From Gammaproteobacteria bacterium (lineage in GTDB: Bacteria > Pseudomonadota > Gammaproteobacteria > Francisellales > CACEW01), in NCBI GenBank assembly GCA_028282045.1, contig JANQIS010000024.1, positions 1 through 5,746 on the forward strand: DNA of 5,746 nucleotides. Reading direction: 5' to 3'. Every line of letters starts with the position of its first letter. The first letter of the stretch is position 1. The notes below the pieces were generated by a model. That model was not told the DNA's origin. It made no database searches and worked only from the letters and a program-made list of their open reading frames with translations. Shown here piece after piece: positions 1 to 5,746 of this stretch. A program made the translations under genes and the position numbers.

Positions 1-1184
1 ATAATATCGCCGCTGTGCGCATTAACCGCTTTGAGAATAGCCTCAACAGCTTGGTCGGGCAAAAATTTCAGAATCGGTGATTGCAACCCCTCACGTCCGG
101 CATCTAAATCGTTGACTTTGATATACGCTAACCCTTTCGCACCATAAATAGCGACAAAATCGGCATAACCATCAATTATTTTACGCGTCAGGTGTTTACA
201 ACCTTCTGGTACTTTCAATGCCGCCACTCGGCCTTTGGCATCATTAGCCGGACCAGAGAACACTTTGAAGTCAACCGCCTTAAGTGCATCAGCCACATCG
301 ACCAGCTCCAATGGAATACGCAAATCCGGCTTATCAGAACCATAGCGACGCATGGCATCAGCATAGGTTAAGTGCACAAACTCCGGCAACTGCACCTGCA
401 GTAGTTCACTAAATAACTCCCTCACCAAACCTTCGCCACAAGCCATAATATCGGCTTCTTGGACAAAAGATGCCTCGATGTCGATCTGAGTAAATTCGGG
501 CTGACGTTCAGCACGTAAATCTTCATCACGAAAACATTTAACGATCTGATAATAGCGATCAAAACCCGACATCATTAACAACTGTTTAAACAATTGCGGT
601 GACTGTGGCAAAGCGTAAAAACTACCGTGATGAAGCCGACTAGGCACCAAATAATCACGCGCACCTTCCGGAGTGGCTTTGGTTAACACTGGTGTTTCAA
701 TATCCAAATAACCTTGGGATTGCATGTACTGGCGAATCAAATGCATTGCTTTAGCCCGTAGCATTAAACGCTGCTGCATTTGCGGACGACGCAGATCAAC
801 ATAGCGATAACGCAAACGCACATCCTCACCCACTTTTTGATACTCATCCAGTTGAAACGGTGGTGTTTTGGCTTCACTGAGTATCGTCAGACTGGTACCG
901 ACCACTTCAACCTGACCCGTTTTCATATTGGGATTGGCCTGACCTTGCGGACGCAGACGCACTTCGCCTTCAAAGGCGATCACATACTCACTGCGTAAGG
1001 ATTCGGCCTGGGCAAATAAGTCCTGCTGCTGTGGCTCATAAAGTAGCTGTACCAGACCAGTGCGATCACGCACATCCAAAAAAATCACCCCGCCATGATC
1101 ACGGCGACGATGCACCCAGCCATAGCCACGCACATGACTCCCTAATTTGCTTTCATCGATTTGTGTACAATAATGGCGTTGCAT
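1..1184 (-). CDS. aspS: Aspartyl-tRNA synthetase, bacterial type, 3' end cut by window edge
   Basis: Class II aminoacyl-tRNA synthetase that attaches aspartate to tRNA in the cytoplasm. About 394 codons are visible of the roughly 590 usual for bacterial AspRS; the C-terminal third lies beyond position 1. The N-terminal OB-fold anticodon-binding domain covers about residues 1-105 (GWVHRRRDHGG at 22-32). The catalytic core follows, with YRYVDLRRP (126-134), the TKATPEGARDYLVPSR stretch (168-183), the QSPQLFKQLLMMSGFDRYYQ stretch (194-213) and motif 2 FRDEDLRAERQPEFTQID (218-235). The bacteria-specific GAD insertion begins near 290. The match to E. coli AspRS, as recalled, is close and nearly ungapped. 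His30 and Gly81 replace E. coli Leu30 and Lys81, the pattern of non-discriminating AspRS that also charges tRNA(Asn). The ATG at 1184 matches the family N-terminus (MQRHYCTQI); no clear Shine-Dalgarno precedes it. It is divergent from proS. Confidence 0.97.
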   Translation of the reverse strand, partial: MQRHYCTQIDESKLGSHVRGYGWVHRRRDHGGVIFLDVRDRTGLVQLLYEPQQQDLFAQAESLRSEYVIAFEGEVRLRPQGQANPNMKTGQVEVVGTSLTILSEAKTPPFQLDEYQKVGEDVRLRYRYVDLRRPQMQQRLMLRAKAMHLIRQYMQSQGYLDIETPVLTKATPEGARDYLVPSRLHHGSFYALPQSPQLFKQLLMMSGFDRYYQIVKCFRDEDLRAERQPEFTQIDIEASFVQEADIMACGEGLVRELFSELLQVQLPEFVHLTYADAMRRYGSDKPDLRIPLELVDVADALKAVDFKVFSGPANDAKGRVAALKVPEGCKHLTRKIIDGYADFVAIYGAKGLAYIKVNDLDAGREGLQSPILKFLPDQAVEAILKAVNAHSGDI

Positions 1185-1217
1185 GATGTTTTAGTCAGTC
1201 AGAACAAGTAGCACAGT

Positions 1218-1223
1218 AGTATA
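1218..1223 (-). promoter_or_regulatory. Predicted extended -10 promoter of aspS
   Basis: On the minus strand the sequence reads TGCTATACT, an extended -10 (TGn plus TATACT, five of six matches to TATAAT). No good -35 lies at 16-18 bases; the closest TTG-like hexamer is 21 bases away. An extended -10 can work with a poor -35. Transcription would start near 1211, giving a leader of about 27 bases before the ATG at 1184. This is inferred from sequence only. Confidence 0.5.
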
Positions 1224-1238
1224 GCATCGCCGTCCGTC

Positions 1239-1267
1239 TTGATGCGACAACGACAGCAAGATACAAT
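1239..1267 (+). promoter_or_regulatory. Predicted sigma-70 promoter of proS
   Basis: TTGATG (1239-1244) and TACAAT (1262-1267) are separated by exactly 17 bases. They match the -35 and -10 consensus at four and five of six positions. Transcription would start near 1274, about 22 bases before the ATG at 1296. The promoter covers the in-frame upstream start codons at 1239, 1242 and 1266, which would then not be on the mRNA. Its -35 overlaps the -35 zone (about 1241-1246) of the opposing aspS promoter. Confidence 0.5.
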
Positions 1268-1295
1268 GTCGGCTTTGTTGCTAACCGTTCATTGT

Positions 1296-2993
1296 ATGCG
1301 CACCTCCCAATATTTACTGGCCACTGAAAAGCAAACGCCCAACGATGCCGAGTTGGTCAGCCATCAATTAATGTTACGTGCCGGCTTGATTCGCAAGCTG
1401 GCCTCTGGCGTGTATACCTGGCTACCAACTGGTTTGCGCGTATTGCATAACGTCACGCGTGTTGTGCGTGAAGAAATGCAACGCGCCGGCGCTGTAGAGA
1501 TGCTGATGCCTAATATTCTACCGGCAGAGCTTATCCAGGAATCTGACCGTTGGGACAAATTCGGCCCTGACTTGCTCAAAATCAAAGACCGTCACCAGCG
1601 GGATTTTTGCTTTGGACCGACACATGAAGAAGTCATTACGGACATCGCACGGCGTGAGATTCGCAGCTACAAGCAGTTACCACTGAACTTGTTTCAGATT
1701 CAGACTAAGTTTCGTGATGAAATTCGCCCACGTTTTGGTGTTATGCGCGCTCGAGAGTTTGTCATGAAGGACGCTTACTCTTTTCATACTAACGAAGACT
1801 CACTCCAGCAAACCTACCAAGTGATGCATGAGGCTTATTCACGTATCCTTAAACGCCTGGGATTGGAAGCACGCGCCGTGATTGCCGATTCCGGCGCCAT
1901 CGGTGGTGAAACCTCACATGAGTTCCAAGTGCTGGCCAATGCCGGCGAAGATGATATTTTTTATTCCGATGCCAGCGATTATGCTGCCAATATTGAAAAG
2001 GCTACTTGTGCTGCGCCAAGCCAAGCTCGGCCGGAGGCTACACAGGCACTAAAAGAATTTGCCACACCTGATATTAAAACCATTGCAGCCTTATGTGAGC
2101 AGCTTGCTATTAAGCCTGCACAAACAGTAAAAACCATGATTGGCAAAAACGCCCAAGGTGATTTCTTTGCCTTTGTTTTGCGTGGCGATCATACCCTTAA
2201 TGAAATTAAAGCAGCTAAGTTAGCGCAAGTTGCAGGTACATTAACGTTAGCAAATGATCAGGAAATCAAAGCGCTGATGGGCGCTGGTCCTGGCTCTTTA
2301 GGTCCGGTAAACTGTAAAACCACTGTGATTGTTGATCGCGATGCTGCAGTGCTGGCAGATTTTTCCTGTGGCGCCAACAAAGACGGTTATCATTTTAAAG
2401 GTGTTAACTGGGATCGTGACGTGACCAACTATCAGGTAGCTGATATCCGCAATGTTGTTGAAGGTGACCCAAGCCCTGACGGTAAAGGTATACTCAAACG
2501 CACGCGTGGTATTGAAGTGGGCCATATTTTTCAACTGGGTACGCACTACTCAGCTATAATGGGCGCCAGTGTGCTCAATGAAGCCGGCAAGGCTACGCCC
2601 TTATTGATGGGCTGTTATGGTTTTGGTGTCTCGCGTATTATCGCAGCAGCTATCGAACAACACCATGATGCTCACGGGATTATCTGGCCAAAAGAAATGG
2701 CACCTTTTTCTGTGGCCATTGTACCTATCCAATATGACCGATCCGCTGCAGTTAAGGCCAAAACCGATGAGATTTACGCTATGCTAACCGCACAAGGTAT
2801 TGAAGTATTGCTTGACGACCGCCAGGAACGCCCTGGGGTGCGCTTTGCTGATATGGATTTACTGGGTATGCCGCACAGACTTGTCATCAGCGATAAAAAT
2901 CTGGATAATGCCTTGATCGAGTATAAAGGGCGTCACTGCCAAGAACCTGAGCTTCTTACTATAAATGAAGCAATTTTACGGGTCTCACAATAA
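1296..2993 (+). CDS. proS: Prolyl-tRNA synthetase, bacterial type with editing domain
   Basis: Class II synthetase that charges tRNA(Pro) with proline in the cytoplasm. At 565 residues it is close to E. coli ProRS (572). The N-terminus MRTSQYLLATEKQTPNDAEL matches E. coli closely, which fixes the start at 1296; a longer reading from 1239 would add 19 residues with no family counterpart. The catalytic core has GPTHEEVITD (107-116), motif 2 PRFGVMRAREF (about 145-155) and motif 3 GCYGFGVSRIIAAAIEQ (439-455). Between motifs 2 and 3 lies the INS editing domain (about 220-405), which clears Ala-tRNA(Pro). It keeps Lys279 in TVKTM and a histidine at 366 in DGYHF, matching the E. coli editing residues Lys279 and His369. 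The C-terminal anticodon-binding domain carries IEVLLDDRQERPGVRFADMD (502-521). No convincing Shine-Dalgarno precedes the ATG. It is divergent from aspS, and the transporter gene follows after 60 bases. Confidence 0.97.
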   Translation: MRTSQYLLATEKQTPNDAELVSHQLMLRAGLIRKLASGVYTWLPTGLRVLHNVTRVVREEMQRAGAVEMLMPNILPAELIQESDRWDKFGPDLLKIKDRHQRDFCFGPTHEEVITDIARREIRSYKQLPLNLFQIQTKFRDEIRPRFGVMRAREFVMKDAYSFHTNEDSLQQTYQVMHEAYSRILKRLGLEARAVIADSGAIGGETSHEFQVLANAGEDDIFYSDASDYAANIEKATCAAPSQARPEATQALKEFATPDIKTIAALCEQLAIKPAQTVKTMIGKNAQGDFFAFVLRGDHTLNEIKAAKLAQVAGTLTLANDQEIKALMGAGPGSLGPVNCKTTVIVDRDAAVLADFSCGANKDGYHFKGVNWDRDVTNYQVADIRNVVEGDPSPDGKGILKRTRGIEVGHIFQLGTHYSAIMGASVLNEAGKATPLLMGCYGFGVSRIIAAAIEQHHDAHGIIWPKEMAPFSVAIVPIQYDRSAAVKAKTDEIYAMLTAQGIEVLLDDRQERPGVRFADMDLLGMPHRLVISDKNLDNALIEYKGRHCQEPELLTINEAILRVSQ

Positions 2994-3053
2994 CCTGATT
3001 TTGGTAACCGCAGGAAAATAAATTGCAGTGACTACGTTGCGCAGGAGGGCTGA
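2994..3053 (+). other. proS-to-transporter gap, no terminator seen
   Basis: This 60-base gap holds no hairpin followed by a T-run and no promoter with acceptable spacing. The most economical reading is that the downstream transporter is at least partly co-transcribed with proS. A weak promoter cannot be excluded by eye. Confidence 0.4.
3042..3049 (+). promoter_or_regulatory. Strong ribosome binding site of the MFS gene
   Basis: CAGGAGGG contains the full AGGAGG anti-16S core, ending five bases before the ATG at 3054. It supports that start, and stands out because aspS, proS, yihY and the flavodoxin gene lack a clear Shine-Dalgarno. Confidence 0.85.
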
Positions 3054-4379
3054 ATGAAAAAGAATCAAAGTTTACGTTTGGGTTATTTTATCGTTACACT
3101 GGGTGCGTTATTTTATTTCTATGAATATTTCCTGCGTATCTCACCCAGTGTCATGAAGCCTCAATTAATGCATTCCTTTCATATAGACGCCACGTTATTT
3201 GGCACATTGAGTGCATTCTACTTCTATGCCTATACACCAATGCAGTTGGCCGTTGGGGTGATAGTTGATAAATTCAAGCTTCATTGGGTACTTAGCTTGG
3301 CAGTACTCTGTTGCACCATAGGCACATTATTAATGGCAACTACTCATAGCTACACGCTTGCCGCCTTCGGTCGCTTTTTACAAGGCTTTGGCTCAGCATT
3401 TGGTTTTGTTGGTGCATTAAAGCTAGCGGCAATGTGGCTGCCTGCTGAACGCTTTGCGTTTTTTTCCGGCTCCTGTGCCTCATTAGGTTTTTTCGGTGCA
3501 GCCTTTGGGGAAATTCTGCTGGCACAAATGGTAGAATCACTCGGCTGGCGTACTGCCATTGAAAATTTTGCCATTGCCGGCTTTGTTTTCACCGTTGTGT
3601 TCTGGATATTTCTGCGTTTAAAGCCACAGCACGACACACCACTTCACCCCATGACTCATGGCAATAAAGAACACTCATTGTCATTTAAAGAAGCGTTTAT
3701 ACATCTAAAGTATATTGTTAAACAACGCTATATCTGGATTGCTGGCATCTTAAGCAGTTTAATGTTCCTGCCAACTTCAGTATTTGCTGCACTGTGGGGT
3801 ATCCCATATCTACAAGCACTGCATCATTATTCTGCTACACAAGCTGCTTTAGCCACTTCCATGATCTTTATCGGCTGGGGTATTGGTGCACCAATTCAGG
3901 GTTATATCTCCGATTATTTAAGAAACCGTATTAAAGTCATTGGTGTGGGTGCATTAGTCTCTTGCATTACTTCATTGCTGGTGCTTTATTCAGCGACCAT
4001 GTCTTTTGCTATAACCTGTATTTTGTTTATTATTTTCGGTATTTTCTCCAGTGTGCAAGTGCTGACTTTTTCTATGGCACGTGACTTGTGTTCACCCAAA
4101 ATTGCCGGTATGGCTATTGCTTTTGTTAATACACTGGCTATGCTCGGCGGCATGCTATTCCAACGTGGTGTGGGTCAAATTCTCGATTGGAGCTGGTCGG
4201 GGCTAATGATTCACGGCGAACGTGTTTATCGCATCCAAGATTACGAGCATGCTGTTACCGTGATCCCTGTCTGTCTGGCTATTTCAGCCATTATTGCTTT
4301 ATTCATTCGCGAACGCGGCATCCAAAAACGTATGGATAAATCAATGCAAGCTCAGACCGTTAGCTTTAGCCAAATTTAA
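3054..4379 (+). CDS. Major facilitator superfamily transporter, Legionella/Coxiella phagosomal-transporter-like
   Basis: Inner-membrane transporter of 441 residues with about twelve predicted membrane helices, roughly at 10-32, 46-68, 77-97, 100-122, 134-157, 165-188, 225-248, 262-285, 292-313, 318-338, 348-371 and 398-418. A hydrophilic central loop (about 189-224) separates the two six-helix halves, as in typical MFS proteins. The loop between helices 2 and 3 carries a degenerate MFS motif A, GVIVDKFKLHW (68-78), keeping the Asp-Lys pair. Helix 1 contains YFYEYFLRISPSVM (21-34) with charged Glu24 and Arg28, and helix 2 contains LSAFYFYAYTPMQL (52-65). I associate both stretches with the MFS group that includes Legionella Pht amino-acid and nucleoside transporters and Coxiella homologues. 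The substrate cannot be told from sequence; an amino acid or other small nutrient is a guess, and an organic-anion transporter is the alternative. The start is supported by AGGAGG. The gene follows proS and ends convergently in yihY. Confidence 0.88.
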   Translation: MKKNQSLRLGYFIVTLGALFYFYEYFLRISPSVMKPQLMHSFHIDATLFGTLSAFYFYAYTPMQLAVGVIVDKFKLHWVLSLAVLCCTIGTLLMATTHSYTLAAFGRFLQGFGSAFGFVGALKLAAMWLPAERFAFFSGSCASLGFFGAAFGEILLAQMVESLGWRTAIENFAIAGFVFTVVFWIFLRLKPQHDTPLHPMTHGNKEHSLSFKEAFIHLKYIVKQRYIWIAGILSSLMFLPTSVFAALWGIPYLQALHHYSATQAALATSMIFIGWGIGAPIQGYISDYLRNRIKVIGVGALVSCITSLLVLYSATMSFAITCILFIIFGIFSSVQVLTFSMARDLCSPKIAGMAIAFVNTLAMLGGMLFQRGVGQILDWSWSGLMIHGERVYRIQDYEHAVTVIPVCLAISAIIALFIRERGIQKRMDKSMQAQTVSFSQI

Positions 4380-5626
4380 GGTGTTGTATCTGTAATATTT
4401 TCTACTGCTTCAAACAATGCGACCAACTTAGGTGAGGTTTTCATTTCAGCCTGCACCTGAGCCTGATACGGTTTGGCCAACGGCGCACACGCCGTTAGTT
4501 TTTTAGCAGTCTGCGTCACTACCTGCCAGGTTACCGTAAAGCCCATGTCATACTGCAATTGTGAGAAAGTGATGTTACGTAGATCTTTACAGAGCACATA
4601 TTCTTCTTTATTAATCAGCATGAAATAGCCCAGCTCGCACAATTTTTGCAATACTTTGTCTAGCTGTTCAATACTACAAAACGGAATCGCGCTAAGGATT
4701 TGTGCCAGCGTGATAGCTGATTGATTCTGATACTGACGCCAACCTTCATACAAAGCGACATAAGCTAATAACAACGGCTCCATTACCTGTACACTGCGGT
4801 AAGCTTGCTGATGGCGCAGGCCATTAACGACTTCTGCACCCAGCAGAAAGATCATCCAACTGACATAGACCCATAATAAAAACAGGGGTATGGTTGCCAA
4901 AGCACCATAAAGCAATTTGTAAGATGGAAAGGTTTCAACATAAAACGCAAAAACATGCTTGGCCAGTTCAAATAGAATGGCTGCAAAAACCCCACCGATG
5001 ATGCCGTAGCGGAATTTCACCCCACCATGGGGCACTACAATATAAATAAAAGAAAATGCCACCGCACTGAGCAAAAATGGCAGTGGGCTGAGCGCTGTGG
5101 CGATCAACGACGATACCCCCATAAAGTCTAACCATTTGATAGACTGGATATAGGATGTCACGGCTAAACTTGCCCCTAACAATAATGGCCCGATGGTCAT
5201 CAGTGCCCAGTACATTAAAAAAGAACCCAGCAATCGGCGTTTAGATTGTGTCTGAATAATTTCATTGAGGGTACGGTCTAAGTTAAACAACAACATAATC
5301 GCGGTAACAAATAAAAACGCAAATCCAATTGCCGGCAGTTTAGAAGCCTGGCTTTCCAACTGCGACACGACTTGTAATACCTGATCTCCGGTATGCGGCA
5401 CAAAATTCTGGAAAATAAAACTTTGTACATTATGTGAAGCCTGATCAAAGAAGGGAAATAGGCTTAACGCTGAAACGATCACAATCATAAATGGCACCAG
5501 TGCCAGCAAGCTAGCATACGTCAGAGCTGACGCACGTACCATGCAACGGTCGGCAAGGAATTGACGTAACACCCAAGACCAGAAACGGTAGATGCGTTTA
5601 CAATAGATCATAATAGTATTTGACAT
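4376..5626 (-). CDS. yihY: YihY/BrkB (UPF0761) family inner-membrane protein
   Basis: Integral membrane protein of unknown biochemical role. Relatives have been called ribonuclease BN or BrkB; the RNase BN name is a historical error, as that activity belongs to another gene. The start is taken at the ATG at 5626 (MSNTIMIYC), giving 416 residues; a TTG at 5650 would add eight residues and overlap the divergent flavodoxin gene. In 416-residue numbering, six hydrophobic segments fall near 33-58, 98-116, 134-158, 173-198, 206-229 and 240-268. The first contains ASALTYASLLALVPFM, characteristic of the family. A hydrophilic C-terminal region (about 275-416) is missing from the shorter E. coli YihY (about 290 residues) but, as I recall, present in Pseudomonas-type members; LAQILSAIPFCSIEQLDKVL followed by LCELGYFMLINKEEYVL suggests a winged-helix fold. 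No clear Shine-Dalgarno is seen. Its stop overlaps the transporter stop. Confidence 0.9.
   Translation of the reverse strand: MSNTIMIYCKRIYRFWSWVLRQFLADRCMVRASALTYASLLALVPFMIVIVSALSLFPFFDQASHNVQSFIFQNFVPHTGDQVLQVVSQLESQASKLPAIGFAFLFVTAIMLLFNLDRTLNEIIQTQSKRRLLGSFLMYWALMTIGPLLLGASLAVTSYIQSIKWLDFMGVSSLIATALSPLPFLLSAVAFSFIYIVVPHGGVKFRYGIIGGVFAAILFELAKHVFAFYVETFPSYKLLYGALATIPLFLLWVYVSWMIFLLGAEVVNGLRHQQAYRSVQVMEPLLLAYVALYEGWRQYQNQSAITLAQILSAIPFCSIEQLDKVLQKLCELGYFMLINKEEYVLCKDLRNITFSQLQYDMGFTVTWQVVTQTAKKLTACAPLAKPYQAQVQAEMKTSPKLVALFEAVENITDTTP
4479..4504 (+). terminator. Intrinsic terminator for the transporter transcript, inside yihY
   Basis: AACGGCG (4479-4485) pairs perfectly with CGCCGTT (4490-4496) around a CACA loop, and after two bases comes a run of six T (4499-4504). 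This is the form of a Rho-independent terminator reading on the plus strand, about 100 bases past the transporter stop. It lies antisense within the yihY coding region, near residues that read KKLTACAPLA. On the minus strand no T-run follows the hairpin, so it should not stop yihY transcription. Confidence 0.65.
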
Positions 5627-5641
5627 ATAAGTGGGCCCGTA

Positions 5642-5746
5642 ATGAAACAAGTATTAGTTCTCTATTATAGCCGTTATGGCGCAACACAAAAAATGGCTGA
5701 ACAAATTTGTATTGGAGTGAATAATATCAAAGGTGTCCAGGCCATG
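5642..5746 (+). CDS. Flavodoxin-fold (WrbA-like) NAD(P)H-quinone oxidoreductase, N-terminus only
   Basis: The first 35 codons of a gene that continues beyond the window. The protein begins with a hydrophobic beta strand, VLVLYYS (4-10), followed by the FMN phosphate-binding loop SRYGATQKMA (10-19). This is the signature of flavodoxin-like proteins, and the LYYSxYG form with a downstream Met-Ala is typical of WrbA-family NAD(P)H:quinone oxidoreductases. These cytoplasmic enzymes reduce quinones by two electrons using FMN. From memory, a wrbA-like gene beside a yihY/rbn gene is also found in Pseudomonas, which favours this identity. Another flavodoxin-fold oxidoreductase remains possible, because only the nucleotide-binding start is visible. 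It is divergent from yihY with 15 bases between the start codons. Any promoter must lie within the yihY coding sequence; I saw none with good spacing. Confidence 0.75.
   Translation, partial: MKQVLVLYYSRYGATQKMAEQICIGVNNIKGVQAM
5664..5669 (-). promoter_or_regulatory. Predicted -10 element of the yihY promoter
   Basis: The minus strand reads a perfect TATAAT here. The hexamer 17 bases upstream is TTTTTG, a poor -35, and there is no TG extension. Transcription would start near 5657, giving a leader of about 31 bases before the ATG at 5626. The element lies within the first codons of the divergent flavodoxin gene. Confidence 0.4.

Noticed and set aside
780..998. 72-codon open frame on the plus strand
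   Set aside because: It lies wholly opposite aspS, has no ribosome binding site and resembles no known protein; it is a shadow of the synthetase.
1364..1585. 73-codon open frame on the minus strand
   Set aside because: It runs antisense within conserved proS coding sequence, with no start signals or family features.
2298..2546. 82-codon open frame on the minus strand
   Set aside because: It is antisense to the ProRS editing and catalytic regions, and its composition reflects the opposing codons.
3340..3637. Two minus-strand open frames of 66 and 95 codons
   Set aside because: Both lie antisense to membrane helices of the transporter and overlap each other in different frames; neither has start signals.
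4276..4290. Hairpin TGGCT-ATTTC-AGCCA as a terminator for yihY
   Set aside because: The stem has only five base pairs and no T-run follows on the minus strand; it lies in transporter coding sequence.
5620..5625. Perfect TTGACA as the -35 of the flavodoxin gene
   Set aside because: A -10 at the proper spacing would fall on the flavodoxin start codon and reads TGAAAC, so it cannot drive that gene from this start.
4376..5626. Naming the yihY-family gene ribonuclease BN
   Set aside because: The family is a membrane protein; RNase BN activity was later assigned to an unrelated metallo-hydrolase.
1..5746. A new defence, mobile or biosynthetic system
   Set aside because: All coding sequence is explained by five known families, and no repeat array, transposase, integrase, RNA gene or toxin-antitoxin pair is visible.

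Overview
The window looks like an ordinary chromosomal stretch from a gammaproteobacterium with moderate GC content. It holds five genes: aspS, proS, an MFS transporter gene, a yihY/brkB-family gene and the first codons of a flavodoxin/WrbA-like gene. All three membrane or enzyme families, and both synthetases, read as full-length or window-cut intact proteins. From memory, aspS, proS, a yihY-family gene and a wrbA-like gene also lie near each other in Pseudomonas, which supports a gammaproteobacterial origin. The transporter most resembles the MFS group common in Legionella and Coxiella relatives, so Legionellales or a neighbouring order is a plausible but unproven source.

Layout. Positions 1-1184 (minus) carry the N-terminal two thirds of aspartyl-tRNA synthetase, cut by the window edge. 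A short divergent region follows, with a predicted promoter for each synthetase whose -35 zones overlap. proS is on the plus strand and is best started at 1296, not at the upstream in-frame TTG/ATG codons. After a 60-base gap with a strong Shine-Dalgarno sequence comes the MFS transporter (3054-4379). It converges on the yihY/brkB gene (minus, 4376-5626) with a four-base overlap in which one TTAA supplies both stop codons. A good intrinsic terminator for the plus-strand transcript lies about 100 bases inside the 3' end of yihY. At the right edge a flavodoxin-fold gene starts 15 bases from the yihY start and runs off the window.

How the parts fit. aspS and proS are translation housekeeping genes. 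AspRS carries His30 and Gly81, the residue pair associated with non-discriminating enzymes. This predicts that the organism makes Asn-tRNA(Asn) by charging tRNA(Asn) with Asp and amidating it with GatCAB. The transporter may be co-transcribed with proS, because no terminator is visible between them. I found no mobile element, CRISPR array, RNA gene or new multi-gene system. The most interesting points are the AspRS signature, the terminator hidden in an opposing gene, and the compact overlapping divergent and convergent junctions.
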